Positions 34,375 through 43,062 of a stretch of 64,000 nucleotides of DNA are shown piece after piece. The position numbers and the translations under genes were made by a program. Within the stretch, counting starts at the first letter, position 1; the number at the start of each line of letters is the position of its first letter. The notes under the pieces are model-generated. The model did no database searches, had not been told where the DNA came from, and saw only the letters and a program-made list of their open reading frames with translations. The DNA is from Candidatus Skiveiella danica (lineage in GTDB: Bacteria; Pseudomonadota; Gammaproteobacteria; Burkholderiales; Burkholderiaceae_C), in the NCBI GenBank assembly GCA_016721925.1, contig JADKHE010000011.1, positions 682,001 through 746,000 of the forward strand. Reading direction: 5' to 3'.

Positions 34375-34989
34375 CTATTCGGCGCCAGCGACCGCCTGCT
34401 CGGCGCTCACCGGGCCGGGGCCGCGGCGCTCGAACCACGAGCCGAAATAAAACACGGCCACCAGCGCCGCCGCCAGAGCGGCCAGCACGATGGGCTCGGC
34501 CACGCCGTAGGCGTCGGTGAAGGTGTCGCCATCGACGATCGAGCCCATGGCCATCATGGTACGGATGGTGGGCCCGTAAAGACCCACGAACGCGAAGGTG
34601 CCGACCAGCAGGCCGACGATGAAGACCAGCGCGTCCAGCCGGCCCGAGGCCAGGCCCGCCACCGAGGTGCCGGGGCAATAGCCACCAATGGCAAAGCCGG
34701 CGCCGACCAGCACGCCTCCGACGGCCGAGGCCATCACCAGCGCCTGCGGCACCGCCACGGAATCGGGCGGTATCACGCCGACCAGGCGCAGGATCCACAG
34801 GCCGAAAGCCGCCACGACGATGGCGGTGAACATCACCTTGAAGACGGACCAGTCGGTCAGCCGGAACTGCGAAGTCAGCTTCAGCGGGCTGCCGAAGCCG
34901 GCGTTCTCCAGGATGAAGCCGAACAGTACGCCGCAGATCAGGCCGGACAGGGCGCCGGAGGTATGCAGGGGGAAATGAAGGTCCAACAT
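34375..34989 (-). CDS. YeeE/YedE family sulfur-compound permease subunit
   Basis: This 204-residue membrane protein has about five hydrophobic segments. It carries the YeeE/YedE (TsuA-like) motif with a conserved cysteine in FAIGGYCPGTSVAGLASG. TsuA-type proteins import thiosulfate or related sulfur species through cysteine relays. It lies 1 base after its partner at 34991-35521 and is the second gene of the pair. The divergent octaheme/rhodanese operon supports a sulfur role. Confidence 0.87.
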   Translation of the reverse strand: MLDLHFPLHTSGALSGLICGVLFGFILENAGFGSPLKLTSQFRLTDWSVFKVMFTAIVVAAFGLWILRLVGVIPPDSVAVPQALVMASAVGGVLVGAGFAIGGYCPGTSVAGLASGRLDALVFIVGLLVGTFAFVGLYGPTIRTMMAMGSIVDGDTFTDAYGVAEPIVLAALAAALVAVFYFGSWFERRGPGPVSAEQAVAGAE

Positions 34990-34990
34990 C

Positions 34991-35521
34991 TCAGACTCCT
35001 CGAACGATGCGGTTGACGATCAGGCCGGTCGCGAAAAACAGGGCCAGGAACACAAACGCGGCAATGCCCAGGGCCGCCGCACCCGACAGGCCCAGCCCGC
35101 TGGTGCAGCCGCCGGCCACCCTTGCGCCGAAGCCGGCCAGCAAGCCGCCGGCCAGCGCGCGAACGATGCGGCCGGAGGCGCCCACACTGCGCGCGCCATC
35201 GAGCTGCACGTGGAATCGACCGGCCATGAAGGCCGCCACCAGCGCGCCGATGAACAGACCCAGCACTTCCCAGGTCATCCAGGAGCCGATCGGGTTGCCG
35301 TCGGCCACTTTGGAAGCCAGGTAAAGATTGGCTTGGGTGGCTGCAGGTGCCACCGCCAGGCCGGTTCCCGCCACCACGTCGGTGGCGGCGCCGCTGGCGC
35401 CCAGGCCGTGGCCCGTGATCAGGAAGGTGAACAGCAGCGCCAGCCCGAGCGCAATGCCCGCGGCCATGGGTGGCCAGAACGGTTTGACGGTGCGGCGGCC
35501 GTCGGTGGAGAGGGTGTTCAT
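34991..35521 (-). CDS. YeeE/YedE family sulfur-compound permease subunit
   Basis: This 176-residue membrane protein carries the partner half-motif GARVAGGCTSGLGLSGAAALG, with the conserved cysteine in GGCTSG. Together with the next gene it makes a two-part YeeE/YedE transporter. The start at 35521 (MNTLSTDG) follows AAAGG at normal spacing; the frame is open upstream through the control region. It is divergent from the octaheme cytochrome gene, and the shared control region carries a CsoR/CstR-like palindrome. Confidence 0.87.
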   Translation of the reverse strand: MNTLSTDGRRTVKPFWPPMAAGIALGLALLFTFLITGHGLGASGAATDVVAGTGLAVAPAATQANLYLASKVADGNPIGSWMTWEVLGLFIGALVAAFMAGRFHVQLDGARSVGASGRIVRALAGGLLAGFGARVAGGCTSGLGLSGAAALGIAAFVFLALFFATGLIVNRIVRGV

Positions 35522-35587
35522 GGTTTCTTGCCTTTCGGAAATTTGGCCGCCATCACGCGTTGACTGGCCATGAACGCAATTTAGTTG

Positions 35588-35603
35588 ATACCCCGTAGGG
35601 TAT
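35588..35603. promoter_or_regulatory. CsoR/CstR-like palindromic operator
   Basis: ATACCC-CGTA-GGGTAT is a perfect 6-base inverted repeat. The shape (AT-flanked C-run facing a G-run) is that of sites bound by CsoR-family regulators, including persulfide sensors of the CstR type. It lies 67 bases upstream of the YeeE start and 95 bases before the octaheme start. No CsoR-family gene is present in the window. Confidence 0.55.
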
Positions 35604-35605
35604 TT

Positions 35606-35619
35606 ATGATCTGGATCAA
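35606..35619. promoter_or_regulatory. FNR/ANR-like box upstream of the octaheme operon
   Basis: ATGATCTGGATCAA matches the FNR consensus TTGAT-N4-ATCAA at 9 of 10 defined positions. It matches the perfect box at 58305-58318 at 13 of 14 bases, including the CTGG spacer. Its centre is 85 bases upstream of the octaheme start, which allows a class II promoter with transcription from about 35654. Confidence 0.65.
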
Positions 35620-35697
35620 CATAAGTGAAGCCAAAGATTTGCAGAATGGAGTCGAGGGTAAACCCCAGCAGTTGGGACATACGACGAAAGGTTGCAA

Positions 35698-37305
35698 ATG
35701 ACCTCCAGACTGAATCGATGGGCGCGCATGGCATGGATGGCGAGTTGTCTCGGCCTGGCAGCCATGGGCGTGACGCAGGCCGAAGAGGCCAAGCCGGTGA
35801 ATCTCAAGACCACGGCCGATCACTCCAAATTCAAGGAGTTGCAGCGCGAGTTCAAGTCCGGCCCCGAGCTGACCAAGGCCTGCCTGAGCTGCCACACCGA
35901 GGCGGCCGGCCAGATCCACCGCACCAAGCACTGGAAGTGGGAATACAAGAACCCGGTCACCAACCAGTTGCTGGGCAAGAAGAACGTCGTCAACAACTTC
36001 TGCATCTCGATCGCCTCCAACGAAGCCGCCTGCAACAGCTGTCACGTCGGCTACGGGTGGAAAGACGCATCGTTTGACTTCAAGTCCGAAGAGAACGTGG
36101 ACTGCGTGGTGTGCCACGACACCACGGGCAACTACCGCAAACCGTCCGGGCTGGCCGGCAACGTGGTCACCCAGGACATGGAGTTTCCGCCCGGCTCGGG
36201 CAAGATTCTGAAGGCGATCGACTTGTCCAAGATTGCCCAGAAGGTCGGCAAGTCCAGCCGCGACACCTGCGGCGCCTGCCACTTCAACGGCGGCGGCGGC
36301 GACGGCGTCAAACACGGCGACATGGACAGCTCGCTGGCCGCGCCGGAAAAGGCCGTCGATGTGCACATGGACGCCTCCGGCCTGGACTTCACCTGCGCCA
36401 CCTGCCACAAGACCTCCAGCCATGACGTGGCCGGCAGCCGCTACACCCCGACAGCCAAGGACGCCAAGGGTGCACACATGCGCGGCGCCAGCAACGACGG
36501 CAACCCCGCCACTTGCGTCTCCTGCCACGGCAACGGCCCGCACAAGAAGGAGGCTGTGCTGAACCGCCACACCGCGAAGCTGGCCTGTCAGACTTGCCAC
36601 ATCCCCGAATTTGCACGCGGCGGCATTGCCACCAAGATGAGCTGGGACTGGTCCACCGCCGGTCAACGCGATGCCAACGGCAGGCACATCGAAAAGAAAG
36701 ACGCCAAGGGCCGCCTCATCTACGAATCGCGCAAAGGCGACTTCGTTCTGGCCGAAAACGTCAAGCCCACCTATGTGTGGTTCAACGGCCAGGTCAACTA
36801 CACGCTGTTGACCGACAAGATCGATGCCACCCAACCCGTCACCCGCATCAACACGCTGGGCGGCAGCCCCAATGACGGGAAATCCATGATCTGGCCGATC
36901 AAGCGCTTTGGTGGCAAGCAGCCCTATGACACGGTCAACAAGACCCTGATCACGCCGCACACCGCGGGCAACGACGACACCGGCTACTGGAAGAACCTGG
37001 AGTGGAACAAGGCGATCGAGGCCGGCATGAAGGTCTCCGGCACGCCCTACTCCGGCAAGTTCGACTTCATCAAGACCCAGATGGACTGGCCCATCACCCA
37101 CATGGTGGCGCCCAAGGACAAGGCCTTGGCCTGCGCGGAATGCCACACCCCAGGCGGCCGTCTGGAAGGGCTTGACGGCATCTACATGCCCGGCGCCAGC
37201 GCCAACCCCCTCGTCAACAAGCTGGGCTGGGGCCTGGTACTGCTGACCCTGCTGGGCGTCACCGGACACGGCCTGATGCGCGTGGTATCCCGCGGCAAGA
37301 AATAA
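35698..37305 (+). CDS. Octaheme c-type cytochrome, tetrathionate reductase (OTR) family, membrane anchored
   Basis: This 535-residue multiheme cytochrome has a signal peptide (cleavage near TQAEE) and eight CXXCH haem-binding motifs: CLSCH, CNSCH, CVVCH, CGACH, CATCH, CVSCH, CQTCH and CAECH. This fits the octahaem OTR family, whose members reduce tetrathionate and nitrogen compounds in vitro. The C-terminus has a hydrophobic helix (LGWGLVLLTLLGVTGHGLM) with a basic tail, so the protein is probably anchored to the inner membrane facing the periplasm. The start at 35698 follows GAAAGG. It heads an operon with cytochrome b, cytochrome c and rhodanese genes. Its physiological substrate is not settled by sequence. 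Confidence 0.88.
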   Translation: MTSRLNRWARMAWMASCLGLAAMGVTQAEEAKPVNLKTTADHSKFKELQREFKSGPELTKACLSCHTEAAGQIHRTKHWKWEYKNPVTNQLLGKKNVVNNFCISIASNEAACNSCHVGYGWKDASFDFKSEENVDCVVCHDTTGNYRKPSGLAGNVVTQDMEFPPGSGKILKAIDLSKIAQKVGKSSRDTCGACHFNGGGGDGVKHGDMDSSLAAPEKAVDVHMDASGLDFTCATCHKTSSHDVAGSRYTPTAKDAKGAHMRGASNDGNPATCVSCHGNGPHKKEAVLNRHTAKLACQTCHIPEFARGGIATKMSWDWSTAGQRDANGRHIEKKDAKGRLIYESRKGDFVLAENVKPTYVWFNGQVNYTLLTDKIDATQPVTRINTLGGSPNDGKSMIWPIKRFGGKQPYDTVNKTLITPHTAGNDDTGYWKNLEWNKAIEAGMKVSGTPYSGKFDFIKTQMDWPITHMVAPKDKALACAECHTPGGRLEGLDGIYMPGASANPLVNKLGWGLVLLTLLGVTGHGLMRVVSRGKK

Positions 37306-37316
37306 GGAGCAACAAA

Positions 37317-37913
37317 ATGACTGAACGTGTCTATCTGTTCAAGGGCTTCGAACGCTTCTGGCACTGGTCCCAGGCGTCCCTGATCATCTTTCTCCTGGTG
37401 AGCGGCTTCGAGATCCACGGCACTTACCGTCTTTTCGGCTTCGAAAAGGCCGTGAACTACCACACCATCGCGGCCTGGTCGCTGGTGGGCCTGTGGATCT
37501 TCGCGATCTTCTGGCATGTGACCACGGGCGAGTGGCGCCAGTACATCCCCACAACCCAGAAGGTGCTCGCGATCGCCAACTATTACTCGTCGGGCATCTT
37601 CAAGGGCGAGCCGCACCCGTTCAAGCCGACGTCCCTGCAGAAGCACAACCCGCTGCAACGCCTGACCTATCTGGCGGTTCTGACCCTGCTCAGCCCCTTG
37701 ATCTGGATCAGCGGCTGGCTGTACCTGTTCTACGGCGACTGGGCCGCCTGGGGCCTCGGCGGGCTGAAGCTGGAATGGGTCGCCACGGCGCACACCCTGG
37801 GCGCCTTCCTGATGCTGGCCTTTCTGATCTCCCATATCTACCTGGCGACCACCGGGCACAAATGGAACTCGCAACTCAAGGCCATGGTCACCGGCTGGGA
37901 AGAGCTCAGCTGA
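37317..37913 (+). CDS. Membrane cytochrome b subunit (cytochrome b561 / thiosulfate-reductase type)
   Basis: This 198-residue protein has four hydrophobic helices and well-placed histidines: FERFWHWSQASLIIFLLVSGFEIHG in helix 1, YHTIAAWSLVGLWIFAIFWHVT in helix 2, and AHTLGAFLMLAFLISHIYLATTGH at the end. This is the pattern of di-haem b cytochromes that pass electrons between quinone and periplasmic partners. It lies 11 bases after the octaheme gene, so it very probably links that cytochrome to the quinone pool. Confidence 0.87.
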   Translation: MTERVYLFKGFERFWHWSQASLIIFLLVSGFEIHGTYRLFGFEKAVNYHTIAAWSLVGLWIFAIFWHVTTGEWRQYIPTTQKVLAIANYYSSGIFKGEPHPFKPTSLQKHNPLQRLTYLAVLTLLSPLIWISGWLYLFYGDWAAWGLGGLKLEWVATAHTLGAFLMLAFLISHIYLATTGHKWNSQLKAMVTGWEELS

Positions 37914-37956
37914 TCCAAGCCCCCAGCACCCTTCATTCAATTACTTAGGAGCCATC

Positions 37957-38349
37957 ATGAAATCCTCGAAATTCCTCCCCGTCGCCGCCCTGATCGCCTT
38001 GATGGGCGCCTCCTTCGCCGCGCAGGCCTATGACGCTGACTGGAAGCGCGGTCGTATTTACTACCGCAGCGTCTGCACCTCGTGCCATACGGCGGCACCG
38101 ATCGGTGCCATCAACCCCAGCACCAAGACCAAGGCGGACTGGTCTTCCTACTTGATGCTGGACAAGCACGCCAAGGGCAAGGACACGGTCAACAAGTACT
38201 ACACCAAGGAATTCCGGGCCAGTATCAAGGCCACCAACAAGACGGCCGAGAAGTTTGCCGACGTGCCCGACAAGGAACTGGCCGAGGACGTCAAGGCCTT
38301 CCTGCTCAAGGGCGCCAAGGACGGCGATTCACCCGCCACCTGCAGCTGA
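37957..38349 (+). CDS. Periplasmic monohaem cytochrome c
   Basis: This 130-residue secreted protein has a signal peptide (MKSSKFLPVAALIALMGASFAAQA) and one haem motif, CTSCH, in RIYYRSVCTSCHTAAPIGA. The methionine in YLMLDKHAKG could be the distal ligand. It is followed by a lysine-rich helical region, and the protein ends ATCS. It is co-transcribed with the octaheme and cytochrome b genes and is probably an electron shuttle for that complex. Confidence 0.87.
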   Translation: MKSSKFLPVAALIALMGASFAAQAYDADWKRGRIYYRSVCTSCHTAAPIGAINPSTKTKADWSSYLMLDKHAKGKDTVNKYYTKEFRASIKATNKTAEKFADVPDKELAEDVKAFLLKGAKDGDSPATCS

Positions 38350-38439
38350 TCCCCAGCCGGCACGCACCGCGAGAACCACCGCGGCGTGCCCCAGCACGTC
38401 CCCATGGGGCGCCAAGAACCATTTGACAAAGGACTCATC

Positions 38440-39618
38440 ATGAAAACCAGACATCTCCCTCTTGTGGCCGCTCTGTTGTCGGCCTTCGCACTTGCCCAGG
38501 TACAGGCCCAGACCGCGACGCCTGCTGCCGCGCCCGCATCGGCTGCGGCCGTGGCGTATTCGCCGGCCAATCCCGGACCCGGCTGGTACAAACATCTGGT
38601 CAACCTTGCCTTCGTGAAGAAGCAGGCCGCCATTCCCAAGATCGACGGCGTGATGCTGATCGACTCCCGCCCCACCGCACGCAAGTACGACATCGGCCAC
38701 ATTCCGACGGCTGTGAACATCCCGGACACCAGCTTCGACAAGCTCGCGCCGACGATGCTGCCGAAGGACAAAGCCATGCTGCTGGTGTTCTATTGCGAGG
38801 GCTATGACTGCATCCTGAGTCACAGCTCCGCGGCCAAGGCTGAGGCGCTGGGCTACACCAATGTGCGCGTCTTTGCGGAAGGTTTTCCGGGATGGGTGGC
38901 GGGTGGCAACCTGCCCGCGGTCAGCGTGGCCTACATCAAGAAGCTGATCGACGAGAAGGCGCCCATGACGTTGATCGACGCGCGCCCGAAGGCGCGCAAG
39001 TACGATCTGGGCTACATCCCCACGGCGATCAACATCCCGGACTCCCAGTTCGATTCCCTCGCCCCCAAGATGTTGCCGGCTGACAAGGCGGCCCCCTTGT
39101 ATTTCTACTGCGACGGTCTGGCGTGCGTGCTGAGCAACGACTCGGCGCTGAAGGCGGTCAAGCTGGGCTACACCAATGTCAAGGTCGTGCCCGAGGGCTA
39201 CCCGGCCTGGGTCAAGGCCTATGGGCCGGGCCCGACCGCAGCCGCCGGAGCGGCGCCAGCAGCCGCCAAGGCGCCCGCCATCGAGGCCGGAAAAGAAGCC
39301 GGATCGATCGCCGTGGCCTCCTTCGAGCGCATCTTCAAGGAGGCCCCGGACAGCGTCTTCCTGATCGATGTGCGTGATCCGAAGGAATTCGACAATGGCA
39401 CCTTCAAGGGCGCCATCAACATGCCACTCAGCACCCTGGAAAAGAACCTGGACAAGCTGCCCACCGGCAAGCCCATCATCTTCTTCTGCGGCGCGGGTGC
39501 CCGCAGCGGCGAAGCGCATGACCTGGTGAAGCTCCACAAACCCGAGATGAAGACCGTGTTCCTGGACGCGGACATCAAGTGGACCAAGGATGGCGCCTAC
39601 ACGATCAAGGGCAAATAA
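38440..39618 (+). CDS. Periplasmic protein with three rhodanese domains
   Basis: This 392-residue protein has a signal peptide (MKTRHLPLVAALLSAFALAQVQAQ) and three rhodanese-like modules. The first has LIDSRPTARKYDIGHIPTA and the loop CEGYDC. The second has LIDARPKARKYDLGYIPTA and CDGLAC. The third has LIDVRDPKEFDNGTFKGA and CGAGAR. Each keeps a candidate sulfur-carrying cysteine. Modules 1 and 2 are close copies, suggesting internal duplication; module 3 is more standard and follows an alanine-rich linker. It may move sulfane sulfur to or from the neighbouring cytochromes. The start at 38440 follows AAAGGA. Confidence 0.85.
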   Translation: MKTRHLPLVAALLSAFALAQVQAQTATPAAAPASAAAVAYSPANPGPGWYKHLVNLAFVKKQAAIPKIDGVMLIDSRPTARKYDIGHIPTAVNIPDTSFDKLAPTMLPKDKAMLLVFYCEGYDCILSHSSAAKAEALGYTNVRVFAEGFPGWVAGGNLPAVSVAYIKKLIDEKAPMTLIDARPKARKYDLGYIPTAINIPDSQFDSLAPKMLPADKAAPLYFYCDGLACVLSNDSALKAVKLGYTNVKVVPEGYPAWVKAYGPGPTAAAGAAPAAAKAPAIEAGKEAGSIAVASFERIFKEAPDSVFLIDVRDPKEFDNGTFKGAINMPLSTLEKNLDKLPTGKPIIFFCGAGARSGEAHDLVKLHKPEMKTVFLDADIKWTKDGAYTIKGK

Positions 39619-39632
39619 GCAGGAACAACACC

Positions 39633-40055
39633 ATGAAACGCAATTCAATCATTCTTTCCGCGCTGCTTGCCTGTTCGCTGTCCAGCATCGCCCAGAGCCA
39701 GACCGAAACCTTCTTCAGCGTCACCAGTGCCGACAACCAGGCCCAGGGCATGGCGATGGTACTGGCCACACAGATGGCCGAACAGAAGGCTGCCGTGCGC
39801 ATCCTGCTGTGCGGCCCGGCCGGCCAGCTGGCGTTGAAGGCATATGAGCCGCCCGCGCTCAAGCCGCGCAATGTCACGCCCAAGCAGATGATGGCCGGCC
39901 TGATCAAGGGTGGCGCCACCGTGGAGGTCTGCGCGCTGTTCCTGCCGAACGCCGACAAAGTTCCGGCCGATCTGATCGAAGGTGTCTCGGTCGCCAAGCC
40001 TCCAGAGGTCGCTGCCTACATGGTCAAATCTGGCGTGCGCGCATTCGGTTTCTGA
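39633..40055 (+). CDS. Secreted DsrE-like sulfur-relay protein
   Basis: This 140-residue protein has a signal peptide (MKRNSIILSALLACSLSSIAQSQ) and a DsrE/F-type fold, seen as AVRILLCGPAGQLALK and a second strand GATVEVCALFLPN. The cysteine in VEVCALF is where DsrE proteins carry sulfur. Cytoplasmic DsrE relays sulfur in oxidation pathways; this one appears exported, matching the periplasmic rhodanese encoded just upstream. It is the last gene of the sulfur operon. Confidence 0.8.
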   Translation: MKRNSIILSALLACSLSSIAQSQTETFFSVTSADNQAQGMAMVLATQMAEQKAAVRILLCGPAGQLALKAYEPPALKPRNVTPKQMMAGLIKGGATVEVCALFLPNADKVPADLIEGVSVAKPPEVAAYMVKSGVRAFGF

Positions 40056-40139
40056 GGTTGTGACCGCCCCGGCACTGTGTCGGGGTGAAGTGGGTATGGC
40101 GTAGTGCCGGTACCTGCGGAGTCCGCGTACCATCGCGTC

Positions 40140-41522
40140 ATGGACATTCGGACCCTGCACGACTGCCTCGCCGATCTCGACCGTGACTTGTTGCAGCGCG
40201 ACGCTGCGGTGCGGGTGCTGCTGCTGGGCGCGCTGGCTGGCGAGCATGTGCTGCTGATCGGCCCGCCGGGAACTGCCAAAAGTGAGCTGGCGCGGCGGCT
40301 GCACCGGGTGTTTGCCGGCGCGCGCTATTTCGAGCGGCTGCTGACGCGCTTTTCCGTGCCTGAGGAACTGTTCGGCCCGCTCTCGCTCAGGGCGCTGGAG
40401 GACGACCGATACGAACGTCTCACCGACGGCTTCCTGCCCACGGCGCAGGTGGCTTTCCTGGACGAAGTGTTCAAGGCCAATTCGGCCATCCTCAACGCCC
40501 TGCTGACGCTGCTCAACGAGCGCGAGTTCGACAACGGCAGCGGCCGGGTGGTGGTGCCATTGATCAGCGTGGTGGGCGCCACCAACGAGGTGCCCGACGA
40601 CGAGGCACTGCAGGCCTTCTACGACCGTTTTGCGCTGCGCGTGCCGGTGGAGCCGGTTGACGATGCGCACTTTGCCGCCTTGCTGCAACTGCCGGCCGAG
40701 CTGCCGCAGCCGTGCCCACGCCTGGAGGCCCAGGCGCTGGAGGGCCTGCGCACGCGCGCCGCCGCGCTGCCGCTGCCGCAGTCCGTGCTCGAGCAGCTGG
40801 TGGAGGCGCGCGCGCTGTGTGCGGCGCAGCAGATCACCGTGTCGGACCGTCGCTGGCGCAAGCTGGCCGCCCTGTTGCAGGTGCAGGCGGCCAGCCGGCT
40901 GGCCGCAGACGATGCCGATGCAACCGTCAGCCCGTGGGACCTGTGGGTGCTGCCCTACGTGCTGGCGGCGCGCCCGGCGCAAGTGCCCATGTTGCGCGAC
41001 TGGTTCCTGGCCGGGGTCGGTCAGGCGGTGCCGGTGGATGTGCTTTGGCTTGTCCGCGCCACCGAGGCGTTCGAGAAACAGTTGGAAATCGAAACCTCCG
41101 CACCCGCCAGCTCGGACGACGAGGGTGCGGGCAAGCTGGCACTGGCGCGTGCAATCGCGGGGCCGGGCGCGCACAACGTCGGGCAGGGGCTGGTGCGCAT
41201 GGTGGCCGACCAGGCGCGCAAGCGCTACAGCGGCTTGCATCTGGCCGCGCGCGGGGCGCAGGTGCAGGAGGTGCTTGATCGGGCGGTTGCTGCTCTTCAG
41301 GCCGTGCAGGCAACGGCTGAAGCCATGCGGACGCAGGCTCATGCGCATGCGTGGCTGCCGCCCACCTGGCGCGATGCCATCGAAGCTGTGCATCGTGACA
41401 ACGTGCGCACGCTCGCGCAAATGCGGGCGCGGCTGCAAGGCGTGGCCGAGGGATTCGCCGAGCTGCCGGTGGATCCTGCGCTGGCTGCCGTGGAGCCGGC
41501 CGCGGTCCAGATCCTGGCCTGA
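40140..41522 (+). CDS. MoxR-family AAA+ ATPase (RavA-like)
   Basis: This 460-residue MoxR-type ATPase has Walker A GPPGTAKSE at about residues 40-48, the segment FSVPEELFGPLSL, Walker B VAFLDEVFKANSAILNALLTLLNE and sensor GATNEVPDDEALQAFYDRF. Such ATPases work with VWA-domain partners as chaperones in metal-cofactor insertion or stress responses. The VWA partner begins 14 bases downstream. The C-terminal ~200 residues are helical. The start at 40140 (MDIRTL) is preferred to the in-frame ATG 36 bases upstream. Confidence 0.88.
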   Translation: MDIRTLHDCLADLDRDLLQRDAAVRVLLLGALAGEHVLLIGPPGTAKSELARRLHRVFAGARYFERLLTRFSVPEELFGPLSLRALEDDRYERLTDGFLPTAQVAFLDEVFKANSAILNALLTLLNEREFDNGSGRVVVPLISVVGATNEVPDDEALQAFYDRFALRVPVEPVDDAHFAALLQLPAELPQPCPRLEAQALEGLRTRAAALPLPQSVLEQLVEARALCAAQQITVSDRRWRKLAALLQVQAASRLAADDADATVSPWDLWVLPYVLAARPAQVPMLRDWFLAGVGQAVPVDVLWLVRATEAFEKQLEIETSAPASSDDEGAGKLALARAIAGPGAHNVGQGLVRMVADQARKRYSGLHLAARGAQVQEVLDRAVAALQAVQATAEAMRTQAHAHAWLPPTWRDAIEAVHRDNVRTLAQMRARLQGVAEGFAELPVDPALAAVEPAAVQILA

Positions 41523-41535
41523 ACCTCGCGTGACG

Positions 41536-43035
41536 ATGTCCGCCGTGCCGCCAATGCCTTTCGGCGCAACCGTTGCGGACGCGGCGGCCTTCAACGCCCC
41601 GTTTCACATGCTGGCGCCATTGCCGCGTGAGCTATGGCTGCCGGCCATCGTCTGCAGCAGTGGCGCCACCGCGGGGCGGCTCGACGCCTTGGCGCATTGG
41701 CGTGACGCGCTGCTGGGCGGGGCCTTGCCGGACGCGGTGCATGCGCTGGGTGAGCAGGCGGCCGGAGCAGCGCTGCGCCAGGTCATTGGCGAGCTGGCGC
41801 TGACCGCGCTCACCCACGGCAGCGAGCCGCTTGCGTTGCAGGTGCTGCGCACGGCGCTGTGGCACCTCGACACGCTGGTGGACCACCCCGCCGGGCAGTC
41901 CCGCGCCGAGGCGATCGCCGCCATGGCGCAGGCCTTTCGCGAGGAGTGGACGGTAGAGCGCCAGGGCTGGGAAGAGGTGCTGGCGCTGCTGCAGACGCTG
42001 GGTGACCTGGCGCGCCTGCGCTGGGACGAGCTGAAGGGGCGCCTGAACAGCCGCGAATGGCGCGAGGCGCAACGCATCGGCGAGGTGCTGGCCGCGCTGC
42101 CCCAGCTGGCGGCATTCATCGAGCGGGTCGGCCGCGCGCAGCGCCGTGACGACCTGCCGCCGCGCCAGAACGACACGCCGCGAGCGGCGCCACCACGCCC
42201 GTTGGCCGTGAAGGCCATCGAGATCCGGCTGGTGGACCAGCCCGGCGCGGTGCGTGGCATCAAGCGCTCGGGACTGATCAGCCGCATGCTGGCCAGCGAG
42301 GCGGCGCTGATCCGCCACCCGGTGTTGCACCGCCTGTGGCGCGCGCGCCTGGCCGAGTCACAGCTGCTGAGCTACGAGGATGAGGCGGTGCTCACGCAGT
42401 GGGTGGTCTGCCCCGATGAACGCCGAGCGCTGGCGGCAGCCCCGGAGCCGGCGCCGCGGGGCCAGGGGCCGATGATCGTGTGCCTGGATACGTCGGGCTC
42501 GATGCGTGGCGCGCCGGAGAACGTGGCCAAGGCTTGCGTGCTGCAGGTTCTGCGAACGGCGCACCAGGCCCGGCGCGGCTGCCGCCTGCTGGCCTTTGGT
42601 GGCCCGGATGAAGTCGTCGAGCGGGACCTGGCACCGGATGTGCAGGGGCTGGAGGCGCTGCTGGCCGTCATGGGCCAGAGCTTCGACGGCGGCACGGATG
42701 TGCAGACGCCGCTGGAGCGCGCGATTGCACTGGTGCACACGCAGGCCTGGGCGCTGGCCGACATCCTGATCGTGAGCGATGGCGAATTCGGGGTGACACC
42801 GGCCACGCTGGCGGCACTGCGGGCGTGCAAAGCCGACCTGGGGCTGCGCGTGCACGGCATCTTGATCGGCGACCGCGAGACCATCGGCCTGCTGGAGGTC
42901 TGCGACGCGATCCACTGGGTGCGCGACTGGCGCCGCTACGCCAGCGATGCGCGCGCCGCGTATGCCGACGGCTTTTCGCCGGTGAGCAACCGCAGCATTA
43001 CGGCGCAGTTTTTCCCGAACGCAATCCGGCGCTGA
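41536..43035 (+). CDS. VWA-domain protein, partner of the MoxR ATPase (ViaA-like)
   Basis: This 499-residue protein has a helical N-terminal half and a C-terminal von Willebrand A domain. The metal site motif is DTSGSM at about residues 317-322 in MIVCLDTSGSMRGAP, with the conserved threonine in FDGGTDVQTPLERAI and the aspartate in LIVSDGEFG. It follows the MoxR gene closely, as in ravA-viaA pairs. The true start is the ATG at 41536; the frame is open far upstream inside the MoxR gene only by chance. Confidence 0.87.
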   Translation: MSAVPPMPFGATVADAAAFNAPFHMLAPLPRELWLPAIVCSSGATAGRLDALAHWRDALLGGALPDAVHALGEQAAGAALRQVIGELALTALTHGSEPLALQVLRTALWHLDTLVDHPAGQSRAEAIAAMAQAFREEWTVERQGWEEVLALLQTLGDLARLRWDELKGRLNSREWREAQRIGEVLAALPQLAAFIERVGRAQRRDDLPPRQNDTPRAAPPRPLAVKAIEIRLVDQPGAVRGIKRSGLISRMLASEAALIRHPVLHRLWRARLAESQLLSYEDEAVLTQWVVCPDERRALAAAPEPAPRGQGPMIVCLDTSGSMRGAPENVAKACVLQVLRTAHQARRGCRLLAFGGPDEVVERDLAPDVQGLEALLAVMGQSFDGGTDVQTPLERAIALVHTQAWALADILIVSDGEFGVTPATLAALRACKADLGLRVHGILIGDRETIGLLEVCDAIHWVRDWRRYASDARAAYADGFSPVSNRSITAQFFPNAIRR

Positions 43036-43062
43036 AGCAGGTGGCCGCGCCGCCGACCCCGA

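Noticed and set aside
40072..40090. CCCCGGCAC...GTGTCGGGG hairpin after the DsrE-like gene as a terminator
   Set aside because: The loop would be too small for the full stem and there is no T-run.
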